DNA from: Acidobacteriota bacterium
GTDB taxonomy: Bacteria > Acidobacteriota > Thermoanaerobaculia > Multivoradales > SZUA-115
Direction of reading: 5' to 3'
Assembly: GCA_024277255.1 (NCBI GenBank)
Contig: JAJRVQ010000100.1
Coordinates: 1-35,608 of the forward strand
Length of the DNA stretch: 35,608 nt
Below, in pieces: positions 25,210-33,338 of the stretch (position 1 is the first letter of the stretch; the number at the start of each line of letters is the position of its first letter). A model generated the notes under the pieces. The model was not told the DNA's origin. It was given only the letters and a program-made list of their open reading frames with translations, and made no database searches. A program made the translations under genes and the position numbers.

Positions 25210-26043
25210 ATGACCGAGCCATCACAGCCTGTGCCTCCTCCATCTCGACAGCACCACCGACAACCGGCGAAGGAATCCGCCCACCGCTCCTGGGCGCGGG
25301 CAGTGACCTGGTTAGGGGTCACCGCCATCCTCGCCGGCGGACTCTGCGCCGTGTGGATCTACCGCAGTCTGCGCCAGATTCCCGGCGATGTGGTCGCCAC
25401 CGGCCGCCAGGTGCTGGCCGAGCTGGGCGAAGTCGCCTCCGCCTTCCACAGCGGTACGGTCACCACCCGCTTCATCAGCCACGCGACCGAGGTCAGCGGT
25501 AGCAACTATCTCCAGTTCGCGCAGCTGACGGAAACCGAGATCTTCCAGCGCACCGACGAGGCGACGGTGCTGTGGGGCAATCTCGACCTACCCGACTTGG
25601 TGGTGGAAGCCACCGCGCCGGTCGAATACACCTACTTCCTCGACCTCAACGCACCTTGGCAATTGCGCCAGAAGGGGGCCGTGATCGAAGTACTGGCGCC
25701 GGCGATCGAAGCCAACACTCCGGCGGTCGACATTTCCGCCCTGACCTATTCCGTGCGCACCGGCAGCCTGCTGCGCGACGAAGCCAGCGCTCTCGCGCGC
25801 TTGCGGGCCGGCATCACCGAGATGGCCAAGCAGCGAGCGGACGACAATGTCGATCTAGTGCGCGAACTGGGCCGGCGGAAAACCGAGGAGTTCGTCGAGA
25901 ACTGGCTGGCCCGCAGCTTTGCCGACGGCGACCAGTTCCACGCCAAGGTGGTTTTCATCGACGAGTTTGGAGGGGACGAGGCGATGGAGGATCTCGGTGA
26001 CGATGAGAAGCGTTTTTCCTTGCCTCCCGGCCCCGGCGGGTGA
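25210..26043 (+). CDS. Membrane-anchored DUF4230-like protein
   Basis: A 277-residue protein. A polar, proline- and histidine-rich N-terminus (1-28) is followed by one transmembrane helix at about 30-50 (WLGVTAILAGGLCAVWIY), so the body is probably outside the cytoplasm. The soluble part contains a beta-rich stretch (VEATAPVEYTYFLDLNAPW and then APAIEANTP) that resembles DUF4230 proteins, and a helical end (about 195-250). I make that assignment from memory of the family's pattern and hold it loosely; the function is unknown in any case. It is divergent from the secreted protease (184 bp) and precedes the DUF1800 gene by 110 bp. Confidence 0.75.
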   Translation: MTEPSQPVPPPSRQHHRQPAKESAHRSWARAVTWLGVTAILAGGLCAVWIYRSLRQIPGDVVATGRQVLAELGEVASAFHSGTVTTRFISHATEVSGSNYLQFAQLTETEIFQRTDEATVLWGNLDLPDLVVEATAPVEYTYFLDLNAPWQLRQKGAVIEVLAPAIEANTPAVDISALTYSVRTGSLLRDEASALARLRAGITEMAKQRADDNVDLVRELGRRKTEEFVENWLARSFADGDQFHAKVVFIDEFGGDEAMEDLGDDEKRFSLPPGPGG

Positions 26044-26153
26044 TAATTTGTACTTGTCAATAGAAACATAGCTCGATCGGCGTGGCATGGGGGCAGCGCG
26101 GGTCCGAGCTGGCGGTCGCATTGGCCGCCCTACGAAGTACCTGGAGTACCTGT

Positions 26154-27851
26154 ATGAACCCGACTCGCCCCCAGCAGAAGGATCCATCTCGCCGCCAGAT
26201 TCTCGGCGGCTCCGAAGGATCGGCCAGCTTGGCCAAGATTCTCCGGCGAACGACTCTGCCACCGCTGCGCTCGGCGCAGAGTTCGCAACGCAGGGCTCGC
26301 CGCGCTCAAGCAAGTAGCAGCAAGGCGGTAAGCCTGCCGCCGCTGGCGATCATCGCCCTCAACCGCCTGGCGTTCGGACCGCGCCCGGGCGATGTCGCCG
26401 ACTTCAACGGTCTCGGCACCACCGACATCGAGCGACTGCAGAACTATGTCGACCAGCAGCTGGATCCCGCATCGATCGACGACAGCGACCTCGACAACCG
26501 CATCGTCGCCGCCGGCTACACCACTCTCGACAAGACGGTCCCTGAACTGTGGGCCATCCATGTGGCGCCCAACCCGCCGTGGAATGAGCGTATGAAGCCG
26601 ATCCGCGAGACCGAACGGGCTCTCTTCCTGCGCGCCATATTCAGCAAGCGCCAACTGCTAGAGGTGACGACAGAGTTCTGGCATGACCACTTCAACGTCT
26701 ACGCCTGGGAATCCTGGATCGGCCCCGGTTTTTCCGCCTTCGACAACCTCTGCATCCGCGCCAACGCCTTCGGCAACTTCCGGCAGTTGCTGGGAGAGGT
26801 GGCCAAGAGCCCGGCGATGCTCTACTACCTCGACAACTACACCAGCTCCAACGCCGGTCCCAACGAGAACTATGCCCGTGAACTCTTCGAGTTACACGGC
26901 CTCGGAGCGGAGAACTACCTGGGGGTGATGCAGCAGAACCAGGTTCCGATCGGACCGGACGGCAAGCCGATCGGCTATGTCGATCCCGACGTCTACGAGA
27001 CCACCCGAGCCTTCACCGGTTGGACCTTCGACTTCAATACCGGTGAGTTCCTCTACCGCGCCGACTGGCACGATCGTTTCCAGAAGAACATCCTCGGCTC
27101 CTTCATCCCTAACGACCAGCCTGAACTCAAGGACGGCAACGACGTCCTCGATCTGATCGCCGAGCATCCCGGCACCGGTCGCTTCCTCGCCCGCAAACTG
27201 TGCCGCAAGTTCATCAGCGACAACCCGCCGCAAGCGGTCATCGATGCCGCGGCGGCCACCTTCAATGCCAATACCTCGGCAGCGAACCAGATCGAACTCA
27301 CCCTGCGCACCATTCTCCTGTCGGCGGAGTTCCAAGCCACCTGGGGGCAGAAGACCAAGCGCCCGTTCGAACTCGTCGCCAGCGCCTTGCGAGCCACCGC
27401 CGCCAACTTCAACATCCGCCTCGACGACTCGCAAAGCGACTCCTTCATGTCGCGTATCGCCGCCACCGGCCAAGATCCCTTCTCCCACCGGGCGCCGGAC
27501 GGCTTCCCCGACGAGCAGGAGCACTGGCTGAGCACCACACCGCTGATCATGACCTGGCGAATGATCAACTGGATGAGCAGTAGCCGCGACTCCAACGATG
27601 TCTACATGCTCCCCATCGTCGAAGATACGCCTCCCAACATCGTCACCGCCAATCAGCTAGCCGATTTCTGGATCGACCGCATACTCAACCGCCCGCTGAG
27701 CTCGCAAGAGCGCAAAGAGGTGGTCGACCTCATGGGCGCCGGATCGAACCCCGATCTGGCCCTCGACCTGGCAGGCAGCACCAGCGTGCAAGACCGACTG
27801 CGCTCGATGGTCGCCCTGATCCTCCTCTCACCCGAGTTTCTCTGGCGCTAG
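26154..27851 (+). CDS. DUF1800 family protein
   Basis: A 565-residue protein of the DUF1800 family, almost always encoded next to DUF1501, as here. Family features visible: LNRLAFGPRPGDV, FWHDHFNVY, NENYARELFELHGLG and TTRAFTGWTF, with the C-terminal LILLSPEFLWR. The biochemical role of the family is not established; the pair is suspected to act in the envelope. The ATG at 26154 has GGAG 7 bp upstream; the frame is open earlier (26082) without a good site. The N-terminus has SRRQILGG, like a twin-arginine motif, but no hydrophobic stretch follows, so export is uncertain. The DUF1501 gene starts 24 bp downstream. Confidence 0.92.
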   Translation: MNPTRPQQKDPSRRQILGGSEGSASLAKILRRTTLPPLRSAQSSQRRARRAQASSSKAVSLPPLAIIALNRLAFGPRPGDVADFNGLGTTDIERLQNYVDQQLDPASIDDSDLDNRIVAAGYTTLDKTVPELWAIHVAPNPPWNERMKPIRETERALFLRAIFSKRQLLEVTTEFWHDHFNVYAWESWIGPGFSAFDNLCIRANAFGNFRQLLGEVAKSPAMLYYLDNYTSSNAGPNENYARELFELHGLGAENYLGVMQQNQVPIGPDGKPIGYVDPDVYETTRAFTGWTFDFNTGEFLYRADWHDRFQKNILGSFIPNDQPELKDGNDVLDLIAEHPGTGRFLARKLCRKFISDNPPQAVIDAAAATFNANTSAANQIELTLRTILLSAEFQATWGQKTKRPFELVASALRATAANFNIRLDDSQSDSFMSRIAATGQDPFSHRAPDGFPDEQEHWLSTTPLIMTWRMINWMSSSRDSNDVYMLPIVEDTPPNIVTANQLADFWIDRILNRPLSSQERKEVVDLMGAGSNPDLALDLAGSTSVQDRLRSMVALILLSPEFLWR

Positions 27852-27875
27852 CAGCCGACGATCAAGGAGAACGCA

Positions 27876-29231
27876 ATGAGTGATTTTTCCCGTAGAAGTT
27901 TCCTCGTCGGCTGTTCATCGGCGATCGCCGCCATGGCCGGCTCCCGCATCACCTACGCCGCCCTCGGCCCCGAGATCGGCAGCAATGACGAAGTTCTGAT
28001 CATGATCTTCCTGCGCGGCGGCATGGACGGCATCAATTTCGTGCTACCCATCGCCGGCGCCGATCGCGGCCACTACGAGACCGCTCGGCCACAGATCATG
28101 GTTCCGGTAACCGGCCCGGATGCCGCTCTGCCGCTCAACGCACAGTTCGGCCTTCACCCCGGCGCCGCCGCCCTGCTGCCGCTCTACCAGGCCGGCAAGC
28201 TGGCCATCGTCCACGCCGCGGGGATGAATATCGCCTCGCGCAGCCACTTCGACGCCATGGAGTTCCTGGAGTTGGGAACCCCCGGAGTCAAGACGACGAC
28301 GACCGGCTGGCTGGCTCGCCATCTGGCCACGGCCGCCAACCTGCCGCCCGACATTCTGATCCCGTCGCTGGCCATCGGCAGCAATCAACCCACCTCCCTG
28401 TTGGGAGATCCGGACACCGTCGCAATGACCCGGCCGGACCAGTTCAATCTCAACACCGGCCCCTCATCGTGGCGCACCCTGCAACGGGTGGCGATGCGGC
28501 GCATGTACGAAACCCAGGCCACCCACCTGCACGACGCCGGCATCCAAGCGCTCAACGCCTCCGATCTGGTGCAGGCCTACGTCGGCAGTGGCTACGTACC
28601 GTCCAACGGTGCGGTCTATCCCAGCGGTAGCTTCGGCGACCAGATGAAGGTCATGGCGCAGATGATCAAGCTGGAGGTCGGCTTGCGCGTCGCCACCATC
28701 GACCTCGGGGGTTGGGACACTCACAACAGCCAGGGCGGCGCCACCGGCACCTACGCCAACGTTCTGAACACGCTGTCCGAAGGGCTGGCCGCCCTCTACA
28801 CCGACCTCGACGGCAGCGGAGCCAACAACCACACGCAGCGGTTGACCATGGTCGTCCAAAGCGAGTTCGGTCGCCGTTTCCGCGAGAATGCCGACCGTGG
28901 AACCGACCACGGTCACGCCAACCGAATGATGATTCTGGGCGGCAACGTCAACGGCGGTCTCTTCGGCCCCTGGCCCGGCCTCGGCCCCGGCCAGCTGTTT
29001 GACAACAACGACCTCGCCGTCACCACCGACTTCCGGCAGGTGCTCAGCGAGATCATCATCCGCCGGCTCGCCAACCCCAATCTCGGCGCCATCTTCCCCG
29101 GCTATGACCAGTACGACCCGCTCGGCGTTGTCAGCGGCCCGGATCTGACGCCGAACTTCGGCAACGAGATCTTCCGCGACGGATTCGACAACGGCGACTT
29201 CTCGGGCTGGAGCGGAGTCGTGGGGGTCTAA
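27876..29231 (+). CDS. DUF1501 family protein with Tat signal and DGFE-type tail
   Basis: A 451-residue exported protein of the DUF1501 family, related in fold to the alkaline phosphatase/sulfatase superfamily; substrate unknown. It has a clear twin-arginine signal (SRRSFLVG, hydrophobic stretch to ITYA near 28), so it is exported folded. Family blocks: FLRGGMDGINFVLP, GGWDTHNSQGG, SEFGRRFRENADRGTDHGH and GGNVNGGLFGPWPGL. The extreme C-terminus, about residues 431-451 (IFRDGFDNGDFSGWS), matches the tail of the unrelated DUF11 protein at 3130-6159. AAGGAG lies 6 bp before the ATG. It forms an operon with the DUF1800 gene and ends at a strong hairpin terminator. Confidence 0.94.
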   Translation: MSDFSRRSFLVGCSSAIAAMAGSRITYAALGPEIGSNDEVLIMIFLRGGMDGINFVLPIAGADRGHYETARPQIMVPVTGPDAALPLNAQFGLHPGAAALLPLYQAGKLAIVHAAGMNIASRSHFDAMEFLELGTPGVKTTTTGWLARHLATAANLPPDILIPSLAIGSNQPTSLLGDPDTVAMTRPDQFNLNTGPSSWRTLQRVAMRRMYETQATHLHDAGIQALNASDLVQAYVGSGYVPSNGAVYPSGSFGDQMKVMAQMIKLEVGLRVATIDLGGWDTHNSQGGATGTYANVLNTLSEGLAALYTDLDGSGANNHTQRLTMVVQSEFGRRFRENADRGTDHGHANRMMILGGNVNGGLFGPWPGLGPGQLFDNNDLAVTTDFRQVLSEIIIRRLANPNLGAIFPGYDQYDPLGVVSGPDLTPNFGNEIFRDGFDNGDFSGWSGVVGV

Positions 29232-29240
29232 ACATCTACG

Positions 29241-29280
29241 GGAGCAGCGGCGGCCACCTGCGACCGGCCGCTGCTCCTTT
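29241..29280 (+). terminator. Rho-independent terminator after the DUF1501 gene
   Basis: GGAGCAGCGG (29241-29250) pairs with CCGCTGCTCC (29268-29277), then TTTA. The stem is 10-11 bp and lies between convergent genes; on the other strand no U-run follows, so it mainly serves the plus strand. Confidence 0.8.
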
Positions 29281-29281
29281 A

Positions 29282-30061
29282 TCAGCCGAGCCAAAGTTTG
29301 ATCGCGAAGGCGATCACCGCCACGGTCACCACCATCTTCACCCACCGATGTCCTTTGAGCACCGTCAACCGTACGCCGATCTGACCTCCGAGCAGCGTCC
29401 CCGCTGCCAGCGCCAAGCCGGGCAGCCATTCGACTTTGCCGTTGGCGGCAAAGATGGCCAAGGAGAGGACGGTGAAGATCAAGACGATTGTCACCTTCAC
29501 CGCGTTGCCCCGCACCAGGTCAGAACCGGCAAGCGTTGTGACGGCGAGAATGAAGAAGCCCGCCCCAGCCTGAACAAAGCCGCCGTAGCCACCGACGGCG
29601 AAGAAACCCAAGAGGAGCAAGAGTCGGTGGCCGTTTCCCCCTTTGCCCATCCGGCCTCTCTCTGCTAGGCTCTGGCCGGAGCGAGCGGTCATCGCCTTGA
29701 GCGGGTCAATCAGCGTCCATAGACTGATTGTCACCATCAAGAAGGCGAGGACCTTTTTGAACGAGTCGTCTTCGACGACCAGCGCCACCCAAGTACCGAA
29801 CGCGGCACCCACCGTCGCCGGAACAGCCGCCGAAACGGCACCTCGCCAGTCGAGTACGCCGTGCCGATGAAAACCGGCAACGGCGCCGAGATTCTGGAAC
29901 AGGATGCCGACCCGGTTGGTTCCGTTGGCCACCGAAGGCGGCAAGCCGAAGAAGATGAGCAACGGCAGGGTCAGAAATGAGCCGCCGCCCGCCACAACAT
30001 TCAACGTGCCGGCAACAAGGCCGGCCGCGAAAAGGCCCACGTAGGCAATCCAATGCATCAT
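29282..30061 (-). CDS. TauE/SafE (TSUP) family permease
   Basis: A 259-residue inner-membrane protein with about eight hydrophobic segments in two repeated halves, typical of the TSUP family that moves sulfite, sulfonates or other organic anions. The first half has GLVAGTLNVVAGGGSFLTLP and NGTNRVGILFQN, and the second GGYGGFVQAGAGFFIL and RGNAVKVTIVL, the usual repeat signatures. Cargo cannot be told from sequence and no sulfur genes are nearby. The start is ATGATG at 30061 or 30058. It is divergent from the RapA gene with 85 bp between starts. Confidence 0.92.
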   Translation of the reverse strand: MMHWIAYVGLFAAGLVAGTLNVVAGGGSFLTLPLLIFFGLPPSVANGTNRVGILFQNLGAVAGFHRHGVLDWRGAVSAAVPATVGAAFGTWVALVVEDDSFKKVLAFLMVTISLWTLIDPLKAMTARSGQSLAERGRMGKGGNGHRLLLLLGFFAVGGYGGFVQAGAGFFILAVTTLAGSDLVRGNAVKVTIVLIFTVLSLAIFAANGKVEWLPGLALAAGTLLGGQIGVRLTVLKGHRWVKMVVTVAVIAFAIKLWLG

Positions 30062-30146
30062 TCGGTGGCCAGCATACCGGTCGCCGATGAGGGGTGGAAG
30101 AACCTGCAGGGCTGGCTATCAGACAATGACCGGCGAGAGACAGCGT

Positions 30147-32723
30147 ATGTGGAAAACGGGCGATCACCTCAGCCACCGCTATAACCCCGACCTCGGCCCC
30201 GGGCGTATCGTCAGCACCGACGGTCGCGGCCTGACGGTCCAGTTCCCCGAGGCGGGGAAAGTGCTCAACTTCTCCGCCGACGCGGACGCCCTGGTGGCTC
30301 TACAATTGGTACCCGGCAGTGAGGCTCGCTTCGAGGAAACGGGCGAAGTGGTCACCGTCGAGAGTTCGGACAACGGCTTCTGCCTGCTCACCGATGGCCG
30401 GCGGGTCGATGCCAACAAGCTCTGGCCGATGCCGCTGCGCGACACACCGATCGACCGGCTTGAGCGGGGCGAGATCGACTCCTTCATCGACTTCTCCAAC
30501 CGGCTGGACGGCCTGCGCCTGGCACGGCTGCGCGAAGCCGACGGCCTCGGCTCCTTCCTCGGCGGCCGCATTCATCTCTTCCCCCACCAGCTCTACTGCG
30601 CCGAGCGCGCCTGCCTCACCGACCCTGTGCGCTGGCTCCTCGCCGACGAGGTCGGCCTCGGTAAGACGGTCGAAGCCTGCCTGATCATGAACCGGCTGAT
30701 CCACACCGGCCGCGCGGAACGCACCTTGGTCGTCGTACCCGAAACGCTCACCTTGCAGTGGCTGGGCGAGCTGTGGCGCAAACACCATCAGGTCTTCGTT
30801 CTCATCGACGGCCGCCGTCTGCGCGACGTGGCTCGCGAGTACGGGCGCAACTTCAACCCCTTCGACGTCCATCGCAAGGCGATCATCAGCTACGAGATGC
30901 TGACCGAACGGCCCAGCCTGGCTCGCAAAGCGGCCAAGGCCGGGATCGACCTGCTGGTGGTCGACGAAGCGCACCACCTCAAACGACCGCCGCGCCGCCC
31001 AGGCAACCGGGAGTACCGCGCCGTGGCGCAGATCGCCAAGCAGGGCCGCAACGTGCTGCTGCTGACCGCGACCCCGATGGAAGACGACGCCCACGGTTTC
31101 TTCCGCCTCTTGCAGCTCCTGCGCCCCGATGAGTTTCCGCCGGACATGTCGTTCAAGAACCGGCTGCGCCAGCGCATTCCACTTCCCCCCTGCACCTCTT
31201 CAACCCGGCGCATCGATATCGGCGGCCTACCGCCGCGCGTCGGCGTACCCATCGATCTCGACGATCCGGGCTGGCGCTTGATGCGCAAGCTGGAAAACCG
31301 CATGCGCGCCAGGCCGGCCAAGAAACCCAGCATGCGCAAGCGCAAGGCCGACCTGGTGTGGCGCGCCGTCGCCTCGCCCGCGGCCTTGGCCGAGACTATC
31401 GGCCGCACCGATCAGAACACCAAGGATCTGATCGCCGAAACCATCGAGGCCGACCCGCGGGTCAAGTGGGTCATCGGCGAGGCCCGCGGCTGGGCCAAGC
31501 GCGGTGAAAAGACCCTGGTCTTCGTCGCCCACAAGGCGACCCTCGAACTGCTGCGCGAGCGCATCGAGAAGCAGGCAGCCGTTCGGGTCGGTATCTTCCA
31601 TGAAGATCTCTCCTCCGAGCGCCGTGATATCGAGGTCGCCCGTTTCAGACTCGACGACGGGCCATCGATTCTGATTTCGACCGAGTGCGGCGGCGAAGGG
31701 CGCAACTTCGAATTCTGCCACCGGTTGGTTCTCTTCGACCTGCCTTGGCACCCCGCCGTGGTCGAACAGCGCATCGGCCGGCTGGATCGCATCGGGCGTA
31801 CCATCCCCACCGAGATCGCCTACTTCCGCCCCCCGGGCGGCTTCGCCCGCGCCGTGGTGGCGCTCTACGAGGCGATGGGGATCTTCGAAGAGCCGCTGGG
31901 CGGACTCGGCCGCGAACTGGGCCAGGTCGCCCAAGAGGTCACCACGGTGGCCATGGCCAACATGAACGAGCCGAAGCGCAAAGTCTTCACCAAGGTGCTG
32001 CACGAAGCCCGCCAGGCGCGCAGCCGTGTCCGCCGCGCTGCTTACCACGAACTGCACCGCGATCCCTATCGGGCCGAGATGGCCGAAGGGATTCTCGCCC
32101 GCGTCCCGCCGCAACTCGACAAGCTGACCGAGGACGTCGTCCTGCGTGCGGCGGCCCGTTTCGGCTTCGGGATCACCGAGCAAAGCGGCAACTCCTACAT
32201 CATCGAGTTCGGGCGCGAAGCCCTGGTCGATCACATCCCCGGCGTCAAGGCGGGCAAGAAGTTCACCGGCACCTTCAATCGGGAAGAGGCGGTCGAGCGC
32301 GAGACCATCAGCTTCTTCGCCAACGGCCACCCCCTGGTCGAGGGCATCCTCGCCGAACTCGAGGACGGCCCGCGTGGCCGCGTCTCGCTGATGCAGGTGG
32401 CCGGCGACGAAGATATCTTCGGCCTGATGGCGATCTACAAGCGCGGCCCGGTAGTCCAGGCTTTCGCCATCGACAAGCACGGAGAGCCCCGGCCTGACCT
32501 GGCGCGATTGCTCACCTCGCAGTCAACCCGCCCGGAGCGCGTCGACGCCAAGAAATGGACTCGCCAGGCGGCCTGGGCCAAGGGAATTCGCCGCATGGCC
32601 CAACACCTGCCCAAAGGCGAGGTACCACAAGCGGTCACCGCCTTCAGGATCGTCGCGCGCAACAAGAACGGCCAAAAGAACGGAAAGGGTAACGGAGCCA
32701 AGGCGCCCACCAAGATTGGGTAG
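30147..32723 (+). CDS. rapA: RapA-type SNF2 ATPase, RNA polymerase recycling factor
   Basis: An 858-residue (from ATG 30147) SNF2-family ATPase resembling E. coli RapA/HepA, which binds RNA polymerase and helps it recycle after transcription. The start fits alignment of the N-terminal Tudor-like part (GPGRIVSTDGRGLTVQFP, like RapA GLGTVV...VTLLFP). ATGs at 30126 and 30087 are alternatives. Helicase motifs: LLADEVGLGKTVEA (164-177), VVPETL, DEAHHL (273-278), LLTATP (305-310), STECGGEGRNFEF (511-523) and EQRIGRLDRIGR (540-551). The C-terminal region has VDHIPG and TFNREEAVERE with ETISFFANGHPLVEG, again RapA-like, then a basic Lys/Asn/Gly tail. It is about 110 residues shorter than E. coli RapA (968), mainly in the middle. 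No operon partner is evident. Confidence 0.92.
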   Translation: MWKTGDHLSHRYNPDLGPGRIVSTDGRGLTVQFPEAGKVLNFSADADALVALQLVPGSEARFEETGEVVTVESSDNGFCLLTDGRRVDANKLWPMPLRDTPIDRLERGEIDSFIDFSNRLDGLRLARLREADGLGSFLGGRIHLFPHQLYCAERACLTDPVRWLLADEVGLGKTVEACLIMNRLIHTGRAERTLVVVPETLTLQWLGELWRKHHQVFVLIDGRRLRDVAREYGRNFNPFDVHRKAIISYEMLTERPSLARKAAKAGIDLLVVDEAHHLKRPPRRPGNREYRAVAQIAKQGRNVLLLTATPMEDDAHGFFRLLQLLRPDEFPPDMSFKNRLRQRIPLPPCTSSTRRIDIGGLPPRVGVPIDLDDPGWRLMRKLENRMRARPAKKPSMRKRKADLVWRAVASPAALAETIGRTDQNTKDLIAETIEADPRVKWVIGEARGWAKRGEKTLVFVAHKATLELLRERIEKQAAVRVGIFHEDLSSERRDIEVARFRLDDGPSILISTECGGEGRNFEFCHRLVLFDLPWHPAVVEQRIGRLDRIGRTIPTEIAYFRPPGGFARAVVALYEAMGIFEEPLGGLGRELGQVAQEVTTVAMANMNEPKRKVFTKVLHEARQARSRVRRAAYHELHRDPYRAEMAEGILARVPPQLDKLTEDVVLRAAARFGFGITEQSGNSYIIEFGREALVDHIPGVKAGKKFTGTFNREEAVERETISFFANGHPLVEGILAELEDGPRGRVSLMQVAGDEDIFGLMAIYKRGPVVQAFAIDKHGEPRPDLARLLTSQSTRPERVDAKKWTRQAAWAKGIRRMAQHLPKGEVPQAVTAFRIVARNKNGQKNGKGNGAKAPTKIG

Positions 32724-32799
32724 TGAGTCGCGGATATCACCGCCGAGGCTGACCTGAGTTCGCCGCCCGGGTGCACTTCTTACTTCGAAGAGCGGTCTG

Positions 32800-32816
32800 T
32801 TCGGCATGAAGCCGAA
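32800..32816 (+). other. Hairpin in the leader of the small secreted protein gene
   Basis: TTCGGC-ATGAA-GCCGAA forms a 6-bp stem; outer CACTTC (from 32775) and GAAGTG (from 32814) offer a competing pairing. It lies 31 bp before the gene start. It could affect mRNA stability or be the end of the rapA transcript; no U-run follows. Confidence 0.35.
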
Positions 32817-32834
32817 GTGTGACTCGCTCCCATG

Positions 32835-32840
32835 AGGAGG
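32835..32840 (+). promoter_or_regulatory. Consensus ribosome binding site of the small secreted protein
   Basis: AGGAGG, a perfect Shine-Dalgarno, lies 7 bp before ATG 32848, stronger than most sites in the window and suggesting high expression. Confidence 0.75.
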
Positions 32841-32847
32841 AAGTCCG

Positions 32848-33207
32848 ATGATTCTCACCCCGAAACGGCGCGGTTTCGCCCTGGCGATCCTCGCGGCTCT
32901 GCTGCTCCTGCTACCGGTCGCATCCACTCAGGCGGCTACCGCGCAAACCCACCACGGCTGGACACTCCAGGAGGCCTTCTGGTCCTTCGTCGGGCCGTGG
33001 CTGGCCCGTTGGGCGCCGGAAAAGATCGCACACAGGGAGGGTGGCGACTTCGACCCCACCGGGCCGCCTAGCGGCCGGCAAACCAAGGTGGGCTCGGACG
33101 CTGATCCCTACGGCGAGGACTCGCCTACCGTTCCCCTGATCGAGGTCGGCGGTGAGATCGATCCGTACGGTGGCGAGGGAGCTCCCAGCCCGGACTCGAA
33201 CGGGTAG
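32848..33207 (+). CDS. Small secreted protein with repeated DP[TY]G motifs
   Basis: A 119-residue protein of unknown function. Basic start (TPKRRG), hydrophobic stretch and an AQA-type cleavage site near residues 28-32 make a clear signal peptide. The mature part has a Trp-rich helix (WTLQEAFWSFVGPWLARW) and a flexible acidic end carrying three related motifs: DFDPTG, DADPYG and EIDPYG, separated by Gly/Pro/Ser-rich linkers. No cysteines are present. The tail looks like a repeated short linear motif that could be recognised, bind calcium through its Asp residues, or be cut into peptides. It lies 131 bp upstream of the TPR gene on the same strand. Real coding status is supported by the signal peptide and the consensus ribosome site. 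Confidence 0.75.
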   Translation: MILTPKRRGFALAILAALLLLLPVASTQAATAQTHHGWTLQEAFWSFVGPWLARWAPEKIAHREGGDFDPTGPPSGRQTKVGSDADPYGEDSPTVPLIEVGGEIDPYGGEGAPSPDSNG

Positions 33208-33215
33208 CTCTCGCT

Positions 33216-33249
33216 GGGCGACCGGCGGTCTAGCGGCCGTGGGTCGCCC
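33216..33249 (+). terminator. Hairpin after the small secreted protein gene
   Basis: GGGCGACC (33216-33223) pairs with GGTCGCCC (33242-33249) around an 18-base loop that can itself fold. No T-tract follows, so this may be an attenuator or mRNA-stabilising stem rather than a full terminator. Confidence 0.4.
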
Positions 33250-33338
33250 CGAAAAGAGATTCCTTGTCTCTCCCTTCGTGGTTTGCGACACTACGCAGGT
33301 AGAGGCAGTTGAACTCTTCTTGGGAGGTTTTTGCTCGC

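Noticed and set aside
31227..32480. 417-residue minus-strand frame in rapA
   Set aside because: Shadow of the SNF2 gene; the helicase motifs lie on the plus strand.
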